From Thermophilibacter mediterraneus (lineage in GTDB: Bacteria; Actinomycetota; Coriobacteriia; Coriobacteriales; Atopobiaceae): a stretch of 64,000 nt of DNA. The notes below the pieces were generated by a model. The model did not search any database. It was not told the origin of the DNA and was given only the letters and a program-made list of their open reading frames with translations. The DNA is taken from NCBI RefSeq assembly GCF_900119385.1, contig NZ_FPKO01000007.1, forward strand, positions 423,598-487,597, given 5' to 3'. Position 1 is the stretch's first letter. Each line of letters begins with the position of its first letter. Position numbers and translations under genes: made by a program. Positions 51,474 to 60,536 of the stretch are shown here, in pieces.

Positions 51474-52168
51474 GCCTCGAGGACGTCCGCGCGGCCCTCC
51501 CCGTCGCGCTGCCGGTCATGATGGGGTACCTCGCGATCGGCGTCCCCTGCGGCGTCATGGCAGCGGAGGCGGGGCTCTCGCCGCTCGCCGCCTTCCTGCT
51601 GTCCGCGACGTTCTACTCGGGCGCCGGCCAGTTCATGATGGCGTCGCTCGCGCTCGCCGGGGTGCCGCTCGTCTCGATGGTGGCGAGCGTGGCGCTCGTG
51701 AGCACGCGGCAGCTGCTCTACTCGGCGGCGCTCGCGCCCTACCTGCGCTCCGCGCCCCGCCCGCTCGCGGCGCTCTTCGCCGCCACCGTCACCGACGAGA
51801 GCTTCGGCGTGAACCTCTCGCGCCTCGCGGGCGACGCGTCGTGGACGCCCGTCCGCGCCACGGTCGTGAACGTGGCGAGCATGCTCTCGTGGGCGGTCGC
51901 GAACGCGATCGGCGCCCTGGTCGGCCCCGCCCTCGCGATTCCCACGGCGGTCATGTCGTTCGCGATGACCTCGATCTTCATCTGCCTGCTCGCGGGGCAG
52001 CGCTGGTCGCGCGCGACGGTCGTCGTCGCGGCGAGCTCCGCCGCGGCGGTCGTCGCGCTCAAGGCGCTCGGCGCGGGCTCGCTCGCCGTGCTGGTCGGCG
52101 CGCTCGTCGGCGTGGCGGCGGGGCTCGCGTGCGCCTCGGGGGCGCGAGGGGGGAGGGCCTCGAGGTGA
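51470..52168 (+). CDS. azlC: AzlC-family branched-chain amino acid exporter, large subunit
   Basis: A 232-aa membrane protein with about five to six membrane segments. Family features are the start ALPVMMGYLAIGVPCGVMAAEAGLSPLAA, FYSGAGQFMMASLALAG and LVSTRQLLYSAALAPYLR. With AzlD it exports branched-chain amino acids (and, in some bacteria, azaleucine or methionine). The start is ATG 51470 in a 4-bp overlap with the oxidoreductase; the stop overlaps azlD (GTGA). The C-terminus ends in a basic Gly/Arg tail. Confidence 0.92.
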   Translation: MSLEDVRAALPVALPVMMGYLAIGVPCGVMAAEAGLSPLAAFLLSATFYSGAGQFMMASLALAGVPLVSMVASVALVSTRQLLYSAALAPYLRSAPRPLAALFAATVTDESFGVNLSRLAGDASWTPVRATVVNVASMLSWAVANAIGALVGPALAIPTAVMSFAMTSIFICLLAGQRWSRATVVVAASSAAAVVALKALGAGSLAVLVGALVGVAAGLACASGARGGRASR

Positions 52169-52476
52169 GCTCCTCGGAGTTCGTCGTGTTCTACCTCTGC
52201 GTGCTCGCGGTCATTCTCGCCTGCCGGTGCGTCCCGCTGCTCGCCCTGGGCGGCCGCGAGCTCTCGCCGCGGCTGAGCGAGGCGCTCGGGCTCATCCCTC
52301 CCGCCGCCTTCGCGGCCCTCGTTGCGAACGACCTGTTCGACCCCGCGTCGGGGATCGGCGTGCCCGCGCTCGCCTCCGCGGCGCTCGTGGTCGTGGTGGC
52401 GCGCCGGACCGGCTCGCTCATCTGGTGCGCGCTCGCGGGCATGGCGTCCTACGCGCTGCTCTCGCTCGCGCTCTGA
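52165..52476 (+). CDS. azlD: AzlD-family amino acid exporter, small subunit
   Basis: A 103-aa membrane protein with three to four membrane segments, the small partner of AzlC. The family pattern CVLAVILACRCVPLLALGGRELSPRLSEALGLIPPAAFAALVA is present, including the Arg in the first segment and the Pro-Pro kink. GTG 52165 overlaps the azlC stop by 4 bp. It ends the three-gene unit. Confidence 0.9.
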   Translation: MSSSEFVVFYLCVLAVILACRCVPLLALGGRELSPRLSEALGLIPPAAFAALVANDLFDPASGIGVPALASAALVVVVARRTGSLIWCALAGMASYALLSLAL

Positions 52477-52501
52477 GGGGCGGCTCGCGGCGCCGTCCGC
52501 G

Positions 52502-53476
52502 TCAGGCCTGCGGGTAGGCGATCACGTCGGACTCGCCGAAGCGCGACGAGCCGTCGTCGGCGGAGCCGTAGGGGCTCATGGCGTCGACCACAACGCGCAC
52601 CGCGGCGCTCACCGCCCGTGCCGAGAAGGAGGTGACCTCGCCGGGGATGACCTCGCCGTCGATCTCGAGCGGGACGGGCGAGGACGAGCTCACCGTAATG
52701 CTGCTGCCCGCGAAGCTCTCGATGTGGGGGCGGCCGATGGCCTTGCCGGTCCGGTCGACGAGACCGAACGCGAGCGGCTTCAGGAGCTGCGCCGCGTCCT
52801 CGGTCTCGACGACGATGACGTTGAGCATGCCGTCGTCCATGCGACAGTCGGGCACGATCTGGATGTCGCCCTGGATCGTCGCGTTGTTGGCGACGAGGCA
52901 GGTGATCCCCTCCCTCTCCACGGTCGTCCCGTCCACGGTGATGGTGAAGCGCTCGACCGAGGGGCGCGGGTTGGCGAGCGCCGCGGCGAAGTAGGCCGCC
53001 TGCCCCATGACCGCCTTGTTGGGAAGGGCGGCCTGCATGAGCTGGGCGTCGAAGCCCGTGCCGGACATGAGCCCGAACCCGCGCGTGCGCGTCGCGCCCG
53101 TCTCGTCGCGCCAGCTGAGCTCGCCGAGGTCGATGGCGGCCGTCTTCCCGATGCGGCAGGCGCGTGCCAGTGCCGAGGGCTCGGGCGCGTTGCCGATGTT
53201 GGCGCACAGGAGGTTGGCGGTCCCGGAGGGGAAGACGCAGGCGGGGACCTCGCGCCCGCGCAGGGCGTAGAGCAGGCTCGACACCGTTCCGTCTCCGCCC
53301 GAGACCACGACCATGTCGAACTCCTCGGCGTCGGCGCAGGCGTCCGTCGCGTCGAAGTCGCCCGCGAGGACGCGCATGACGCACTCGTCGCCGGGGTGCG
53401 CGAGCGCCCGCTCGAACTGGAAGATGGCGTCCGAGCCGAAGCCGGACTTTGGATTGTGAATGACGAGCGTGCGCAC
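52502..53476 (-). CDS. Diacylglycerol/lipid kinase family protein
   Basis: A 324-aa soluble lipid kinase of the DagK/YegS/BmrU group. It opens LVIHNPKSGFGS (NPxSG), has the nucleotide motif VVSGGDGTVSSLLYAL (GGDGT at 60-64) and PSGTANLLCANI, the usual PxGTxNdfA. A C-terminal beta-sandwich with GFDAQLMQAAL follows. It phosphorylates diacylglycerol or related lipids at the membrane surface. ATG 53476 faces rnd in a 108-bp divergent gap. A CTTCTC word (53480) lies just upstream. Confidence 0.9.
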   Translation of the reverse strand: MRTLVIHNPKSGFGSDAIFQFERALAHPGDECVMRVLAGDFDATDACADAEEFDMVVVSGGDGTVSSLLYALRGREVPACVFPSGTANLLCANIGNAPEPSALARACRIGKTAAIDLGELSWRDETGATRTRGFGLMSGTGFDAQLMQAALPNKAVMGQAAYFAAALANPRPSVERFTITVDGTTVEREGITCLVANNATIQGDIQIVPDCRMDDGMLNVIVVETEDAAQLLKPLAFGLVDRTGKAIGRPHIESFAGSSITVSSSSPVPLEIDGEVIPGEVTSFSARAVSAAVRVVVDAMSPYGSADDGSSRFGESDVIAYPQA

Positions 53477-53584
53477 GGTCCTTCTCCCATCGGGAACGAC
53501 GCCGGGGTTTGGCTATCATTGTGTCGGCCCATGGCCGCCTCACCACAGTGTACCCAAACCTCGCATGAGAGGACCTGAGCGCCC

Positions 53585-54715
53585 TTGTACCTTTCTACCT
53601 ACGACCAGCTCGAGGCCTTCTGCGCCCGCGCCGCAGGCTCCAAGGTCATCGCCGTCGACACCGAGTTCCTGCGCGAGAAGACCTACTTCCCCAAGCTCTG
53701 CCTCGTCCAGGTGAGCTTCGGCGACGAGATCGCCGCCATTGACCCGCTCGCGATCGACGACCTCTCGCCGCTCGCGCGCCTCTTCGAGGACCGCTCGGTC
53801 ACCAAGGTGTTCCACGCGTGCTCGCAGGACCTCGAGGTCATCCTCGACGGCATGGGGTGCGTCTGCGCCCCGGTCTTCGACACGCAGCTCGCGGCGGCGT
53901 TCCTCGGGCTGCGCCAGCAGGTGAGCTACGGGGCGCTCGTGGAGGCGTACTGCGGCGTGCGCCTGCCCAAGGCGGAGTCGCTCACGGACTGGTCGCGCCG
54001 CCCGCTCGACCCCGAGCAGCTCGACTACGCGGAGGACGACGTCCGCTACCTCCCCGGCATCTATGGGCGGATGGTGTCGCAGCTCGTCGAGGGCGACCGG
54101 CTCTCGTGGGTGCTCCCCGAGATGGAGGCGCTCTGCGACCCCTCGCGCATCCGCCGCGCCCCCGAGGAGGCCTACCTGCGGCTGCGTCGCGCCGGATCGC
54201 TCACGCGCCGGCAGCTCGCGCTCGCCCGCGAGGTCTGCGCCTGGCGGGAGCGCAGCGCCGCGGAGCGGGACATCCCCCGCAAGTGGGTGGCGTCGGACGA
54301 GGTGGTCGTCGAGATCTGCAAGCGCGCCCCCGGCTCGCTCGAGCGGCTCCGGCGCATCCGCGGCACCGACCAGATCCCCGAGCGCGACGCTCGCGGCCTC
54401 ATCGAGGCGGTCGCGCGCGGCCAGGCGTGCCCGGCCGACGAGTGCCCCAAGGTCAACCGCCACCTCAGGCCCTCGCCCGAGACCGAGGGCGTGATCGACC
54501 TCATGTACGCGGTGCTCAGGCTCGTCTCCGAGCGCAGCGGCGTCGCGACCCAGCTCATCGCCACCAGAGACGACCTGCTCGACTTCCTGCAGGACCGCGA
54601 GAGCTCCCCGCTGTCGCGCGACTGGCGCTGGGAGCTCGCGGGGCGCACCCTGGCCCGGCTGCTCTCGGGCGAGGTCGGCCTCACCGTCAAGGAGGGCCGC
54701 ATCGAGCTGCTGTAG
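53585..54715 (+). CDS. rnd: Ribonuclease D family 3'-5' exonuclease
   Basis: A 376-aa DEDD-family exoribonuclease that trims tRNA 3' ends. The DEDD residues are visible: D25 and E27 (VIAVDTEFLRE), D82 (FHACSQDLEVIL) and the YAEDDVRYL motif (DEDDy class) near 165. An HRDC domain (SLTRRQLALAREVCAWRERSAAER... and a following half) completes it. The start is TTG 53585 after AGAGGACCTGAG; no ATG lies close by. A TATCAT -10 is at 53514-53519. The protein length matches RNase D. Confidence 0.93.
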   Translation: MYLSTYDQLEAFCARAAGSKVIAVDTEFLREKTYFPKLCLVQVSFGDEIAAIDPLAIDDLSPLARLFEDRSVTKVFHACSQDLEVILDGMGCVCAPVFDTQLAAAFLGLRQQVSYGALVEAYCGVRLPKAESLTDWSRRPLDPEQLDYAEDDVRYLPGIYGRMVSQLVEGDRLSWVLPEMEALCDPSRIRRAPEEAYLRLRRAGSLTRRQLALAREVCAWRERSAAERDIPRKWVASDEVVVEICKRAPGSLERLRRIRGTDQIPERDARGLIEAVARGQACPADECPKVNRHLRPSPETEGVIDLMYAVLRLVSERSGVATQLIATRDDLLDFLQDRESSPLSRDWRWELAGRTLARLLSGEVGLTVKEGRIELL

Positions 54716-54791
54716 GGGTCGGCAGAGAGGGGCGACTTGTGTCCGGCGCACTGGGTAGAATGAACCCATGACCCCGAGATTGGAGCTTTCC

Positions 54792-55496
54792 ATGCCTCTC
54801 TACTACGGATTCGGCTACGGCATAGACATGGGCTACTACCTGATAGCCCTCGTCGCCCTCGTGATCGGCGGCGCCGCCCAGGCCTACATCAGGAGCACCT
54901 ATCGCAAGTGGTCGCAGGTGCCCGCCCGCGTGGGCGGCACGGGCGCCGACGTGGCGCGGCGCATGCTCGAGGAGGGCGGCGCGGCGGGCGTGGGCATCAC
55001 GCGGACCCCCGGCAGCCTGACCGACCACTACGACCCGCGAGACAACCGGCTCCACCTCTCCGACGACAACTATCGGGGCGCCTCGGTCGCCTCGGTGGCG
55101 GTCGCCTGCCACGAGGCGGGCCACGCCATCCAGGCCGCCCGCGGGTTCGGGCTCTACCGCCTGCGCACGGCGCTCGTCCCCGCGGTCAACGTCGCCCAGC
55201 AGTTCTGGGTTGTCGTGCTGCTCGCGGGGGTGCTCCTCAACACCCTCGGCCTCGTCCAGCTCGCGCTCGCGCTCTTCGCGGTGTCCGTGCTCTTCCAGGT
55301 CGTGACGCTCCCCGTCGAGATCGACGCCTCGCGGCGCGCCGTCGCGTACCTCTCCGCGGCGGGGTCGGGCCTCGACGAGAAGGGCGCGCGCTCGGTGCTC
55401 ACCGCCGCCGCCCTCACGTACGTCGCGGCCGCCCTCACCTCGATCATCCAGCTCGTCTACCTGCTCGGTCGCTACGGCGGACGGGGCGAGGAGTGA
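54792..55496 (+). CDS. Membrane zinc metallopeptidase (YugP/Zn_peptidase_2 family)
   Basis: A 234-aa membrane protein. The zinc motif HEAGH is at 107-111 (VAVACHEAGHAIQAARGF), with membrane helices at about 15-33, 128-146 and 150-170 and one near the C-terminus. The N-terminal LYYGFGYGIDMGYYLIALVALVIGG is a family hallmark. The biological substrates are unknown. I choose ATG 54792, which follows TTGGAGCTTTCC; the earlier ATG 54768 lies close to a TAGAAT -10 (54756-54761). It overlaps xseA by one base (TGATG). Confidence 0.9.
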   Translation: MPLYYGFGYGIDMGYYLIALVALVIGGAAQAYIRSTYRKWSQVPARVGGTGADVARRMLEEGGAAGVGITRTPGSLTDHYDPRDNRLHLSDDNYRGASVASVAVACHEAGHAIQAARGFGLYRLRTALVPAVNVAQQFWVVVLLAGVLLNTLGLVQLALALFAVSVLFQVVTLPVEIDASRRAVAYLSAAGSGLDEKGARSVLTAAALTYVAAALTSIIQLVYLLGRYGGRGEE

Positions 55497-56842
55497 TGGG
55501 GGAGCGCCGAGGGGGGCAGGAGCCCATCAGCGTGTCCGACGCCGTCGCGCTCGCCAAGGGCGCCGTCTCGTCATGGCCCACGCTCGTCGTGAACGGCGAG
55601 GTCTCGGGGTTCCGTGGCCCCAACGCCCGGTCCGGGCACTGCTACTTCGAGGTCAAGGACGACGGCGCCTCCATGAGCGTCATCGTGTGGCGCGGGACCG
55701 CCGCCAAGATGGGGTTCCAGCTTCGTGACGGCCTCGCGGTGCAGCTCACGGGCAAGTTCGACGTCTACCAGGCCTCCGGAAGGCTCTCCTTCGTCGCGAG
55801 CAGGGTGGAGGCCGCCGGGGAGGGGCTCCTGCGCCAGCAGGTCGCGGAGCTCGCGCGCCGCCTCGAGCGCGAGGGGCTCATGGACCCGGCCCGCAAGCGC
55901 CGCATCCCCGCGTTCTGCTCGCGCGTGTGCGTGGTGACGTCGCTGTCGGGCAGCGTCATCGAGGACGTCAGGCGCACGCTCGCCCGCAGGAACCCCCTCG
56001 TCGAGATCGACGTCGTGGGGTGCTCGGTGCAGGGCGCCGACGCCCCCGCCACGATCATGCGCGCCCTCGGCGTCGCGGCCGCGTCTCGCCCCGAGGCCAT
56101 CCTGCTCGTCCGCGGAGGGGGCTCCTTCGAGGACCTCATGTGCTTCAACGACGAGGCGCTCGCGCGCGCCATAGCCGCGTGCCCGGTCCCGGTGGTGACG
56201 GGCATCGGGCACGAGCCCGACACCACCATCGCCGACATGGTGGCGGACCGTCGCGCCTCGACGCCCACCGCCGCCGCGGAGTCGGTCGCTCCCGCGATCG
56301 ACGAGGTCGAGCGCCAGATGCTCCAGCGGCAGGTCCGGCTCGGGCGCGCCGTGTCCGCCGCGGTCGCGGTGCGCTCGCAGCGCGTCGAGGCGCTCGCGCG
56401 GGCCATGGGCGCCGCCGCGGAGTCCCAGCTCTCCCGCAGGCGCGTCGCGCTCGAGGCGCTCGGCTCCCGCACCTGCCTGCGGGACCCGCTCGCGCCCCTC
56501 CTCGCGCGCCGCGCGGACCTCGACCAGACCGCCGAGCGCCTCCACGACGCCATCCCGCGCTCCCTCGCGAGGCGCGGGGAGGCCCTCGCGGCGTCCGCCG
56601 CGCGCCTCTCGGAGCTGGCCCCGCGGCTCACGCGTCCGGCGGAGGGCGCGCTCGCGCGGCTCGCCGCCTCGCTCGAGGCGCTCTCTCCGCTCGCGGTCCT
56701 CGCGCGCGGCTACGCCATCGCGCGAGACGCGCAGGGCCGCGTCGTGAGGTCCGCCGGGGACCTCTCCGTCGGTGACGAGCTGCGCGTGACGCTCGGGTCC
56801 GGCGAGCTCGAGGCAACGGTGAGCGCGACGCACGACGAGTAG
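55496..56842 (+). CDS. xseA: Exodeoxyribonuclease VII large subunit
   Basis: A 448-aa nuclease subunit. The N-terminal OB-fold binds single-stranded DNA (WPTLVVNGEVSGFRGPNARSGHCYFEVKDDGASM). The catalytic domain has CVVTSLSGSVIEDVRRTLARR, LLVRGGGSFEDLMCFNDEALARAI, VTGIGHEPDTTIADMVADRRASTPTAAAE with the Asp and His of the family, and a coiled-coil region rich in Arg/Ala follows. It degrades single strands together with XseB, whose gene begins 59 bp downstream. ATG 55496 overlaps the peptidase stop. Confidence 0.95.
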   Translation: MGERRGGQEPISVSDAVALAKGAVSSWPTLVVNGEVSGFRGPNARSGHCYFEVKDDGASMSVIVWRGTAAKMGFQLRDGLAVQLTGKFDVYQASGRLSFVASRVEAAGEGLLRQQVAELARRLEREGLMDPARKRRIPAFCSRVCVVTSLSGSVIEDVRRTLARRNPLVEIDVVGCSVQGADAPATIMRALGVAAASRPEAILLVRGGGSFEDLMCFNDEALARAIAACPVPVVTGIGHEPDTTIADMVADRRASTPTAAAESVAPAIDEVERQMLQRQVRLGRAVSAAVAVRSQRVEALARAMGAAAESQLSRRRVALEALGSRTCLRDPLAPLLARRADLDQTAERLHDAIPRSLARRGEALAASAARLSELAPRLTRPAEGALARLAASLEALSPLAVLARGYAIARDAQGRVVRSAGDLSVGDELRVTLGSGELEATVSATHDE

Positions 56843-56901
56843 GCCGCCCCGTCCCGCGGGGGCGAGGGCGACGCATCAACAGACCAGGATAGGAGAAGGA
56901 C

Positions 56902-57174
56902 ATGGCAGACAAGGTAGCGGCCGACATCGAGGCCATGACGTTCAAGGAGGCCTCCATCGAGCTCGAGCAGATCGTGCGGCAGCTCGAGTCCGGCGACCTC
57001 GAGCTCGAGGAGTCGCTCGAGCGGTACGCGCGCGGCGTCGAGATCCTGAGGAGCCTGCGCGAGCGTCTCGCCGGCGCGGAGCAGAAGGTCCGCGTCCTTC
57101 TCGACGCGACCGACGAGTCGGCGCCCGTCACGGACACCTCCTCCGCGCCGAGCACCGCGTACCTCGGCGAGTAG
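56902..57174 (+). CDS. xseB: Exodeoxyribonuclease VII small subunit
   Basis: A 90-aa helical protein; the family core MTFKEASIELEQIVRQLESGDLELEESLERYARGVEIL is complete, and a variable tail follows. It binds the XseA coiled coil to make exonuclease VII. ATG 56902 follows AGGAGAAGGAC. The VLLD codons at 57095 read GTCCTTCTCGAC, near to the dispersed word. Confidence 0.95.
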   Translation: MADKVAADIEAMTFKEASIELEQIVRQLESGDLELEESLERYARGVEILRSLRERLAGAEQKVRVLLDATDESAPVTDTSSAPSTAYLGE

Positions 57175-57278
57175 CGCCCCCCGGCGCGCCGGCCACCGGC
57201 CCCCGGGGGCCGCCCGGCGCCCGACTCGCGGACGGCTACAATGGAGCCGTATGCCGCCAGCTTCCGATTGGAGCCACC

Positions 57279-57623
57279 ATGTCCGACTGCATCTTCTGCA
57301 AGATCGCCAACGGGGAGATCCCGAGCGAGTTCCTCTACGAGGACGACAACGTCGTCGCCTTCAACGACCTCAACCCCCAGGCGCCCGTCCACGTGCTCGT
57401 GGTCCCCAAGGCCCACCACGACAACTTCGTCGACGACGTCCCCGCCGAGACGCTGCTCTCGATGGAGCGCGCCGTGAGGGCCGTCGCCGAGAGGACCGGC
57501 GTCGCCGAGTCGGGCTTCCGCTGCATCATGAACACGGGCGCCGCCGCCGGCCAGACCGTCATGCATCTTCACATGCACGTGCTCGGCGGGCGCGGCCTCG
57601 GCGAGGGGCTCCTCCCCGCCTGA
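57279..57623 (+). CDS. HIT-family (histidine triad) hydrolase
   Basis: A 114-aa HINT-type nucleotide hydrolase/transferase. The triad H96-x-H98-x-H100 is in QTVMHLHMHVLGG. CIFCKIANGEIPSEFLYED starts the domain and carries the CxxC. Such enzymes hydrolyse AMP-lysine or AMP-amino acid adducts. ATG 57279 follows TTGGAGCCACC. The -10 TACAAT (57237-57242) lies in a small GGCTAC...GAGCC stem. The protein length is normal. Confidence 0.93.
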   Translation: MSDCIFCKIANGEIPSEFLYEDDNVVAFNDLNPQAPVHVLVVPKAHHDNFVDDVPAETLLSMERAVRAVAERTGVAESGFRCIMNTGAAAGQTVMHLHMHVLGGRGLGEGLLPA

Positions 57624-57722
57624 TTTTTTGTCCCTGCGCACGGGCCCGCGGCTGGGTCGCGGGCGTATCATGGGTGCCACAGTCACAACGAGGGGCGGGG
57701 GAGCCCCCGCGAGAGGAGAGTC

Positions 57723-58892
57723 ATGAACGTCCTTGTCATCAACGCCGGCAGCTCGTCGCTCAAGTACCAGCTTCTTGACGTCGACACGCGCGAGGTCTAC
57801 GCGAAGGGCAACTGCGAGCGCATCGGCATCGACGGCTCGTTCGTCGGTCACGAGGAGCTGGGCGGGGAGAAGCAGAAGCTCGAGGTCGAGCTCCCCGACC
57901 ACAAGACCGCCATCAAGTACGTCTTCGACATCCTCAAGACGGTCGACAAGCCCATCGGCGGCATCGGCCACCGCGTGGTCCAGGGCGGCTGGTACTTCCC
58001 CGAGTCCGCGGTCGTGACCGACGAGACCCTCGCCTGGGTCCGCGAGGTCGCCCCGCTCGCCCCGCTGCACAACTACGCCGAGGCCGACGTCATCGAGATC
58101 TGCCGCGACATGTTCCCCGAGATCGGCAACGTCATCGTCCCTGACACCGCCTTCCACTACAACATGCCCGAGCGCGCCTGGCGCTACGCCCTCCCGCGCG
58201 ACGTCGTGGACAAGTACCACGTCCGCAAGTACGGCGCCCACGGCACGAGCCACCGCTTCATCTGGCGCTCCACCAAGGAGCTGCTGGGCGACAAGTGCCA
58301 CAAGCTCGTGAGCTGCCACCTCGGCTCCGGCGCCTCCCTCTGCGCCATCGAGGACGGCGCGTGCATGGACACCACGATGGGCCTCACCCCGCTCGACGGC
58401 CTCATCATGGGCACGCGCTGCGGCACGCTCGACCCCGCCACGGTGTTCTACCTCAACCGCGTGGGCGGCTACTCCATCGATGACATCGACACGATGATGA
58501 ACAAGCAGTCCGGCCTCCTCGCCGTCTCCGGCGTGTCGTCCGACTCCCGCGACGTCGAGGACGGCGCCGCGAAGGGCGACGCCAACTGCCAGATGGCCCT
58601 CGACATGTTCTACTACCGCACCTCCCAGCTCATCGCCGAGATGGCCGCCTCGATGGAGGGCTTCGACACGATGGTCTTCACCGCGGGCATCGGCGAGAAC
58701 TCCGACGAGATGCGCGCCGGCGTGGCGGAGCGCCTCGGCTGGATGGGCGTCAAGATCGACCCCGAGAAGAACGCCGGCCGCGCGAGCGAGCCGCGCGTCA
58801 TCTCCGCCGACGACTCCGCTGTGACCGTCCTCGTGGTCCCCACCAACGAGGAGTACATGATTGCCCTCGACGTCGAGGAGCTGCTGGGGTAG
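57723..58892 (+). CDS. ackA: Acetate kinase
   Basis: A 389-aa ASKHA-fold kinase making acetate and ATP from acetyl phosphate. The motifs VLVINAGSSSLKY (start), GGIGHRVVQGG, DTAFHYNMPERAWRYALP, KYGAHGTSHRFI and SCHLGSGASLCAIEDGACMDTTMG are as expected; GLIMGTRCGTLDPATVFYL and the C-terminal FTAGIGENSDEMR complete it. The TATCAT -10 (57666-57671) precedes it; AGAGGAGAGTC is the ribosome site. No pta is adjacent. With AdhE it accounts for the main fermentation products from acetyl-CoA. Confidence 0.96.
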   Translation: MNVLVINAGSSSLKYQLLDVDTREVYAKGNCERIGIDGSFVGHEELGGEKQKLEVELPDHKTAIKYVFDILKTVDKPIGGIGHRVVQGGWYFPESAVVTDETLAWVREVAPLAPLHNYAEADVIEICRDMFPEIGNVIVPDTAFHYNMPERAWRYALPRDVVDKYHVRKYGAHGTSHRFIWRSTKELLGDKCHKLVSCHLGSGASLCAIEDGACMDTTMGLTPLDGLIMGTRCGTLDPATVFYLNRVGGYSIDDIDTMMNKQSGLLAVSGVSSDSRDVEDGAAKGDANCQMALDMFYYRTSQLIAEMAASMEGFDTMVFTAGIGENSDEMRAGVAERLGWMGVKIDPEKNAGRASEPRVISADDSAVTVLVVPTNEEYMIALDVEELLG

Positions 58893-58918
58893 CGCTTGCC
58901 GCTCGTCGCGCGTCCCCG

Positions 58919-58951
58919 GGGCCCGGCTCAGCGTGAGCCGGGCCCTCTTTT
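58919..58951 (+). terminator. Intrinsic terminator after ackA
   Basis: GGGCCCGGCTCA (58919-58930) pairs perfectly with TGAGCCGGGCCC (58934-58945), followed by TCTTTT. Strong. Confidence 0.9.
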
Positions 58952-59048
58952 CTGTGAGCTGAACAGTGTTGAGAGGCAAAACCGGTCCGCTCCGGAGCTG
59001 GCGAGGGCGGCGGGCGCACCTGTCTTCGTCCGGCCGCGGCGCCGCCCG

Positions 59049-59160
59049 GCCGGGCTGCCGGCTGGCCGAGCTGCCGATTGGCCGGGCTGCCGGCTGGCCG
59101 AGCTGCCGGCTGGCCGGGCTGCCGGCTGGCCGAGCTGCCGATTGGCCGGGCTGCCGGCTG
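59049..59160. repeat. Minisatellite: seven 16-bp units
   Basis: Seven units of 16 bp run from 59049 to 59160 without gaps. The unit is gccg[g/a]gctgccg[gct/att]g, and odd units carry 'ggg', even units 'gag'. Two decayed units follow (gtcgagcatgccatat, then tgcccagactgccatat). Since 16 is not a multiple of three, the array shifts the reading frame each unit and is not coding. It lies in the 641-bp gap between ackA and the amino-acid importer, whose remaining part shows a CCATATGG palindrome, GC-rich DNA without a gene, and the promoter at 59466. Confidence 0.95.
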
Positions 59161-59442
59161 GTCGAGCATGCCATATTGCCCAGACTGCCATATGGCACAG
59201 AACGGGGCCCCGGAGGGGGCGGAACCGTGCGCCCAGGCATGCTCGGGCCGCCTCCCCGCGTCGCGCAGGCCGGCCTTGCCGCCTCCCCGCATCGCGTCTG
59301 CCGGCCCTGCGCCCCCGGTCGGCGGCGCGGCCGACGGGTGCCCGGCCCGCGGGGGCCGCGACGGCGGGAGGGCCCAGCGCTCAGCCCATCTCGTCTCTTG
59401 CCCGGGAGTCCCCGGCGGCCGACCGTACGGTTAGCGCTTCAT

Positions 59443-59471
59443 TTCGCCGCGCTCGCCCAGCCGAATATAAT
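59443..59471 (+). promoter_or_regulatory. Promoter of the amino-acid ABC importer operon
   Basis: A perfect TATAAT at 59466-59471 in AT-rich context; the -35 would be TTCGCC at 59443-59448 with 17 bp spacing. The first gene starts 62 bp later. Confidence 0.6.
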
Positions 59472-59533
59472 CCCGCCTCTTGGGTAGACTTTAAGAATGT
59501 GCCGCTGGGGACACCTAGGGAAAGGAATCCAGC

Positions 59534-60511
59534 ATGACGCTTGACAACCTCACGATCGGCCGCCGCCGCGCGATCGGCCTCGCCGCCGCGACGCTTGCCA
59601 CGGCGGGACTCGCCGCGTGCGACACCGGGGAGGGGACGGACGCCCCCGCCGGCGATGCATCGGACGAGCAGCAGAGCGAGGAGGCGCAGCTCGACGCAAC
59701 GGCCTATGACGAGCTGCTCGCGACCGGCCCCGTCGCCGACGACGCCACCGTCTCGGCGAGCGAGTGGGCCACGGCGGTGCGCGACGCGGGCACCCTGCGC
59801 GTGGGCGGCGTCCAGACCTCCATGCTCTTCAGCCTGCTCAACGAGGTCGACGGCCGCACCCGCGGCTTCGACGCCGGACTCTCGCAGCTGCTCACCCGCT
59901 ACGTCCTGGGCGACGAGTGGGCGCAGGAGATCACGCAGGTCACCTCCGACACGCGCGAGTCGGTCCTCCAGAACGACCAGGTCGACTGCGTTTTCGCCAC
60001 CTACTCGATCAATGACGACCGCAAGGAGGTCATCTCCTTCGCCGGCCCCTACTACACCACGCAGCAGTCCATCCTCGTGATGGCCGACAACACCGACATC
60101 AACTCCGTCGAGGACCTCGCCGGCCGCAACGTCGCCGCCCAGTCCGGCTCCACCGGCCCCTCCATCCTGGAGGAGTACGCGCCCGACGCCAACATCCAGG
60201 AGTTCTCCACCGACGAGGAGGCCCGCACGGCGCTCTCGCAGGGCCGCGTGGACGCCTACGTCATCGACACCACCATGCAGATGGGCTCGATGACGCGCAA
60301 CCCGGGACGCTACCGCCTCGCCGGCGATCCCTTCGGCCCGGTCGACGCCTACGGCATCGGCCTGCCGCTGGGCTCCGACGGCGTCGACTTCGTGAACGCG
60401 TTCCTGAGTGAGATCGAGGACTCCGGCCTCTGGGCGGACCTCTGGCAGGTCTGCATCGGCGACCGTGCCGGCATCGACGAGGTCCCCGAGCCGCCCGCAA
60501 TCGGCGCGTAG
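59534..60511 (+). CDS. Amino-acid ABC transporter substrate-binding lipoprotein (GluB-like)
   Basis: A 325-aa solute-binding protein. The N-terminus has twin arginines (IGRRRAIGLAAATLATAG) and a lipobox LAAC with Cys29, so it is a lipoprotein, perhaps exported through Tat. An acidic Asp/Glu linker (TDAPAGDASDEQQSEEAQ) separates it from the binding domain, which begins AGTLRVGGVQTSMLFSL and has the SBP_bac_3 pattern FDAGLSQLLTRYVLGD, CVFATYSINDDRKEVISFAGPYY and RNVAAQSGSTG. It presents glutamate or a similar amino acid to the permeases that follow. ATG 59534 follows GGGAAAGGAATCCAGC. Confidence 0.92.
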   Translation: MTLDNLTIGRRRAIGLAAATLATAGLAACDTGEGTDAPAGDASDEQQSEEAQLDATAYDELLATGPVADDATVSASEWATAVRDAGTLRVGGVQTSMLFSLLNEVDGRTRGFDAGLSQLLTRYVLGDEWAQEITQVTSDTRESVLQNDQVDCVFATYSINDDRKEVISFAGPYYTTQQSILVMADNTDINSVEDLAGRNVAAQSGSTGPSILEEYAPDANIQEFSTDEEARTALSQGRVDAYVIDTTMQMGSMTRNPGRYRLAGDPFGPVDAYGIGLPLGSDGVDFVNAFLSEIEDSGLWADLWQVCIGDRAGIDEVPEPPAIGA

Positions 60512-60536
60512 CGGACGCCAGGATTCAAGTGCGCTT

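Noticed and set aside
59049..59160. CRISPR array
   Set aside because: Repeats of 16 bp lie directly next to each other with no unique spacers, and no cas gene is in the window.
58966..59537. Open frames through the minisatellite (Gly/Arg/Leu/Pro repeats)
   Set aside because: They exist in several frames at once only because 16-bp units rotate the frame; no start site or codon bias.
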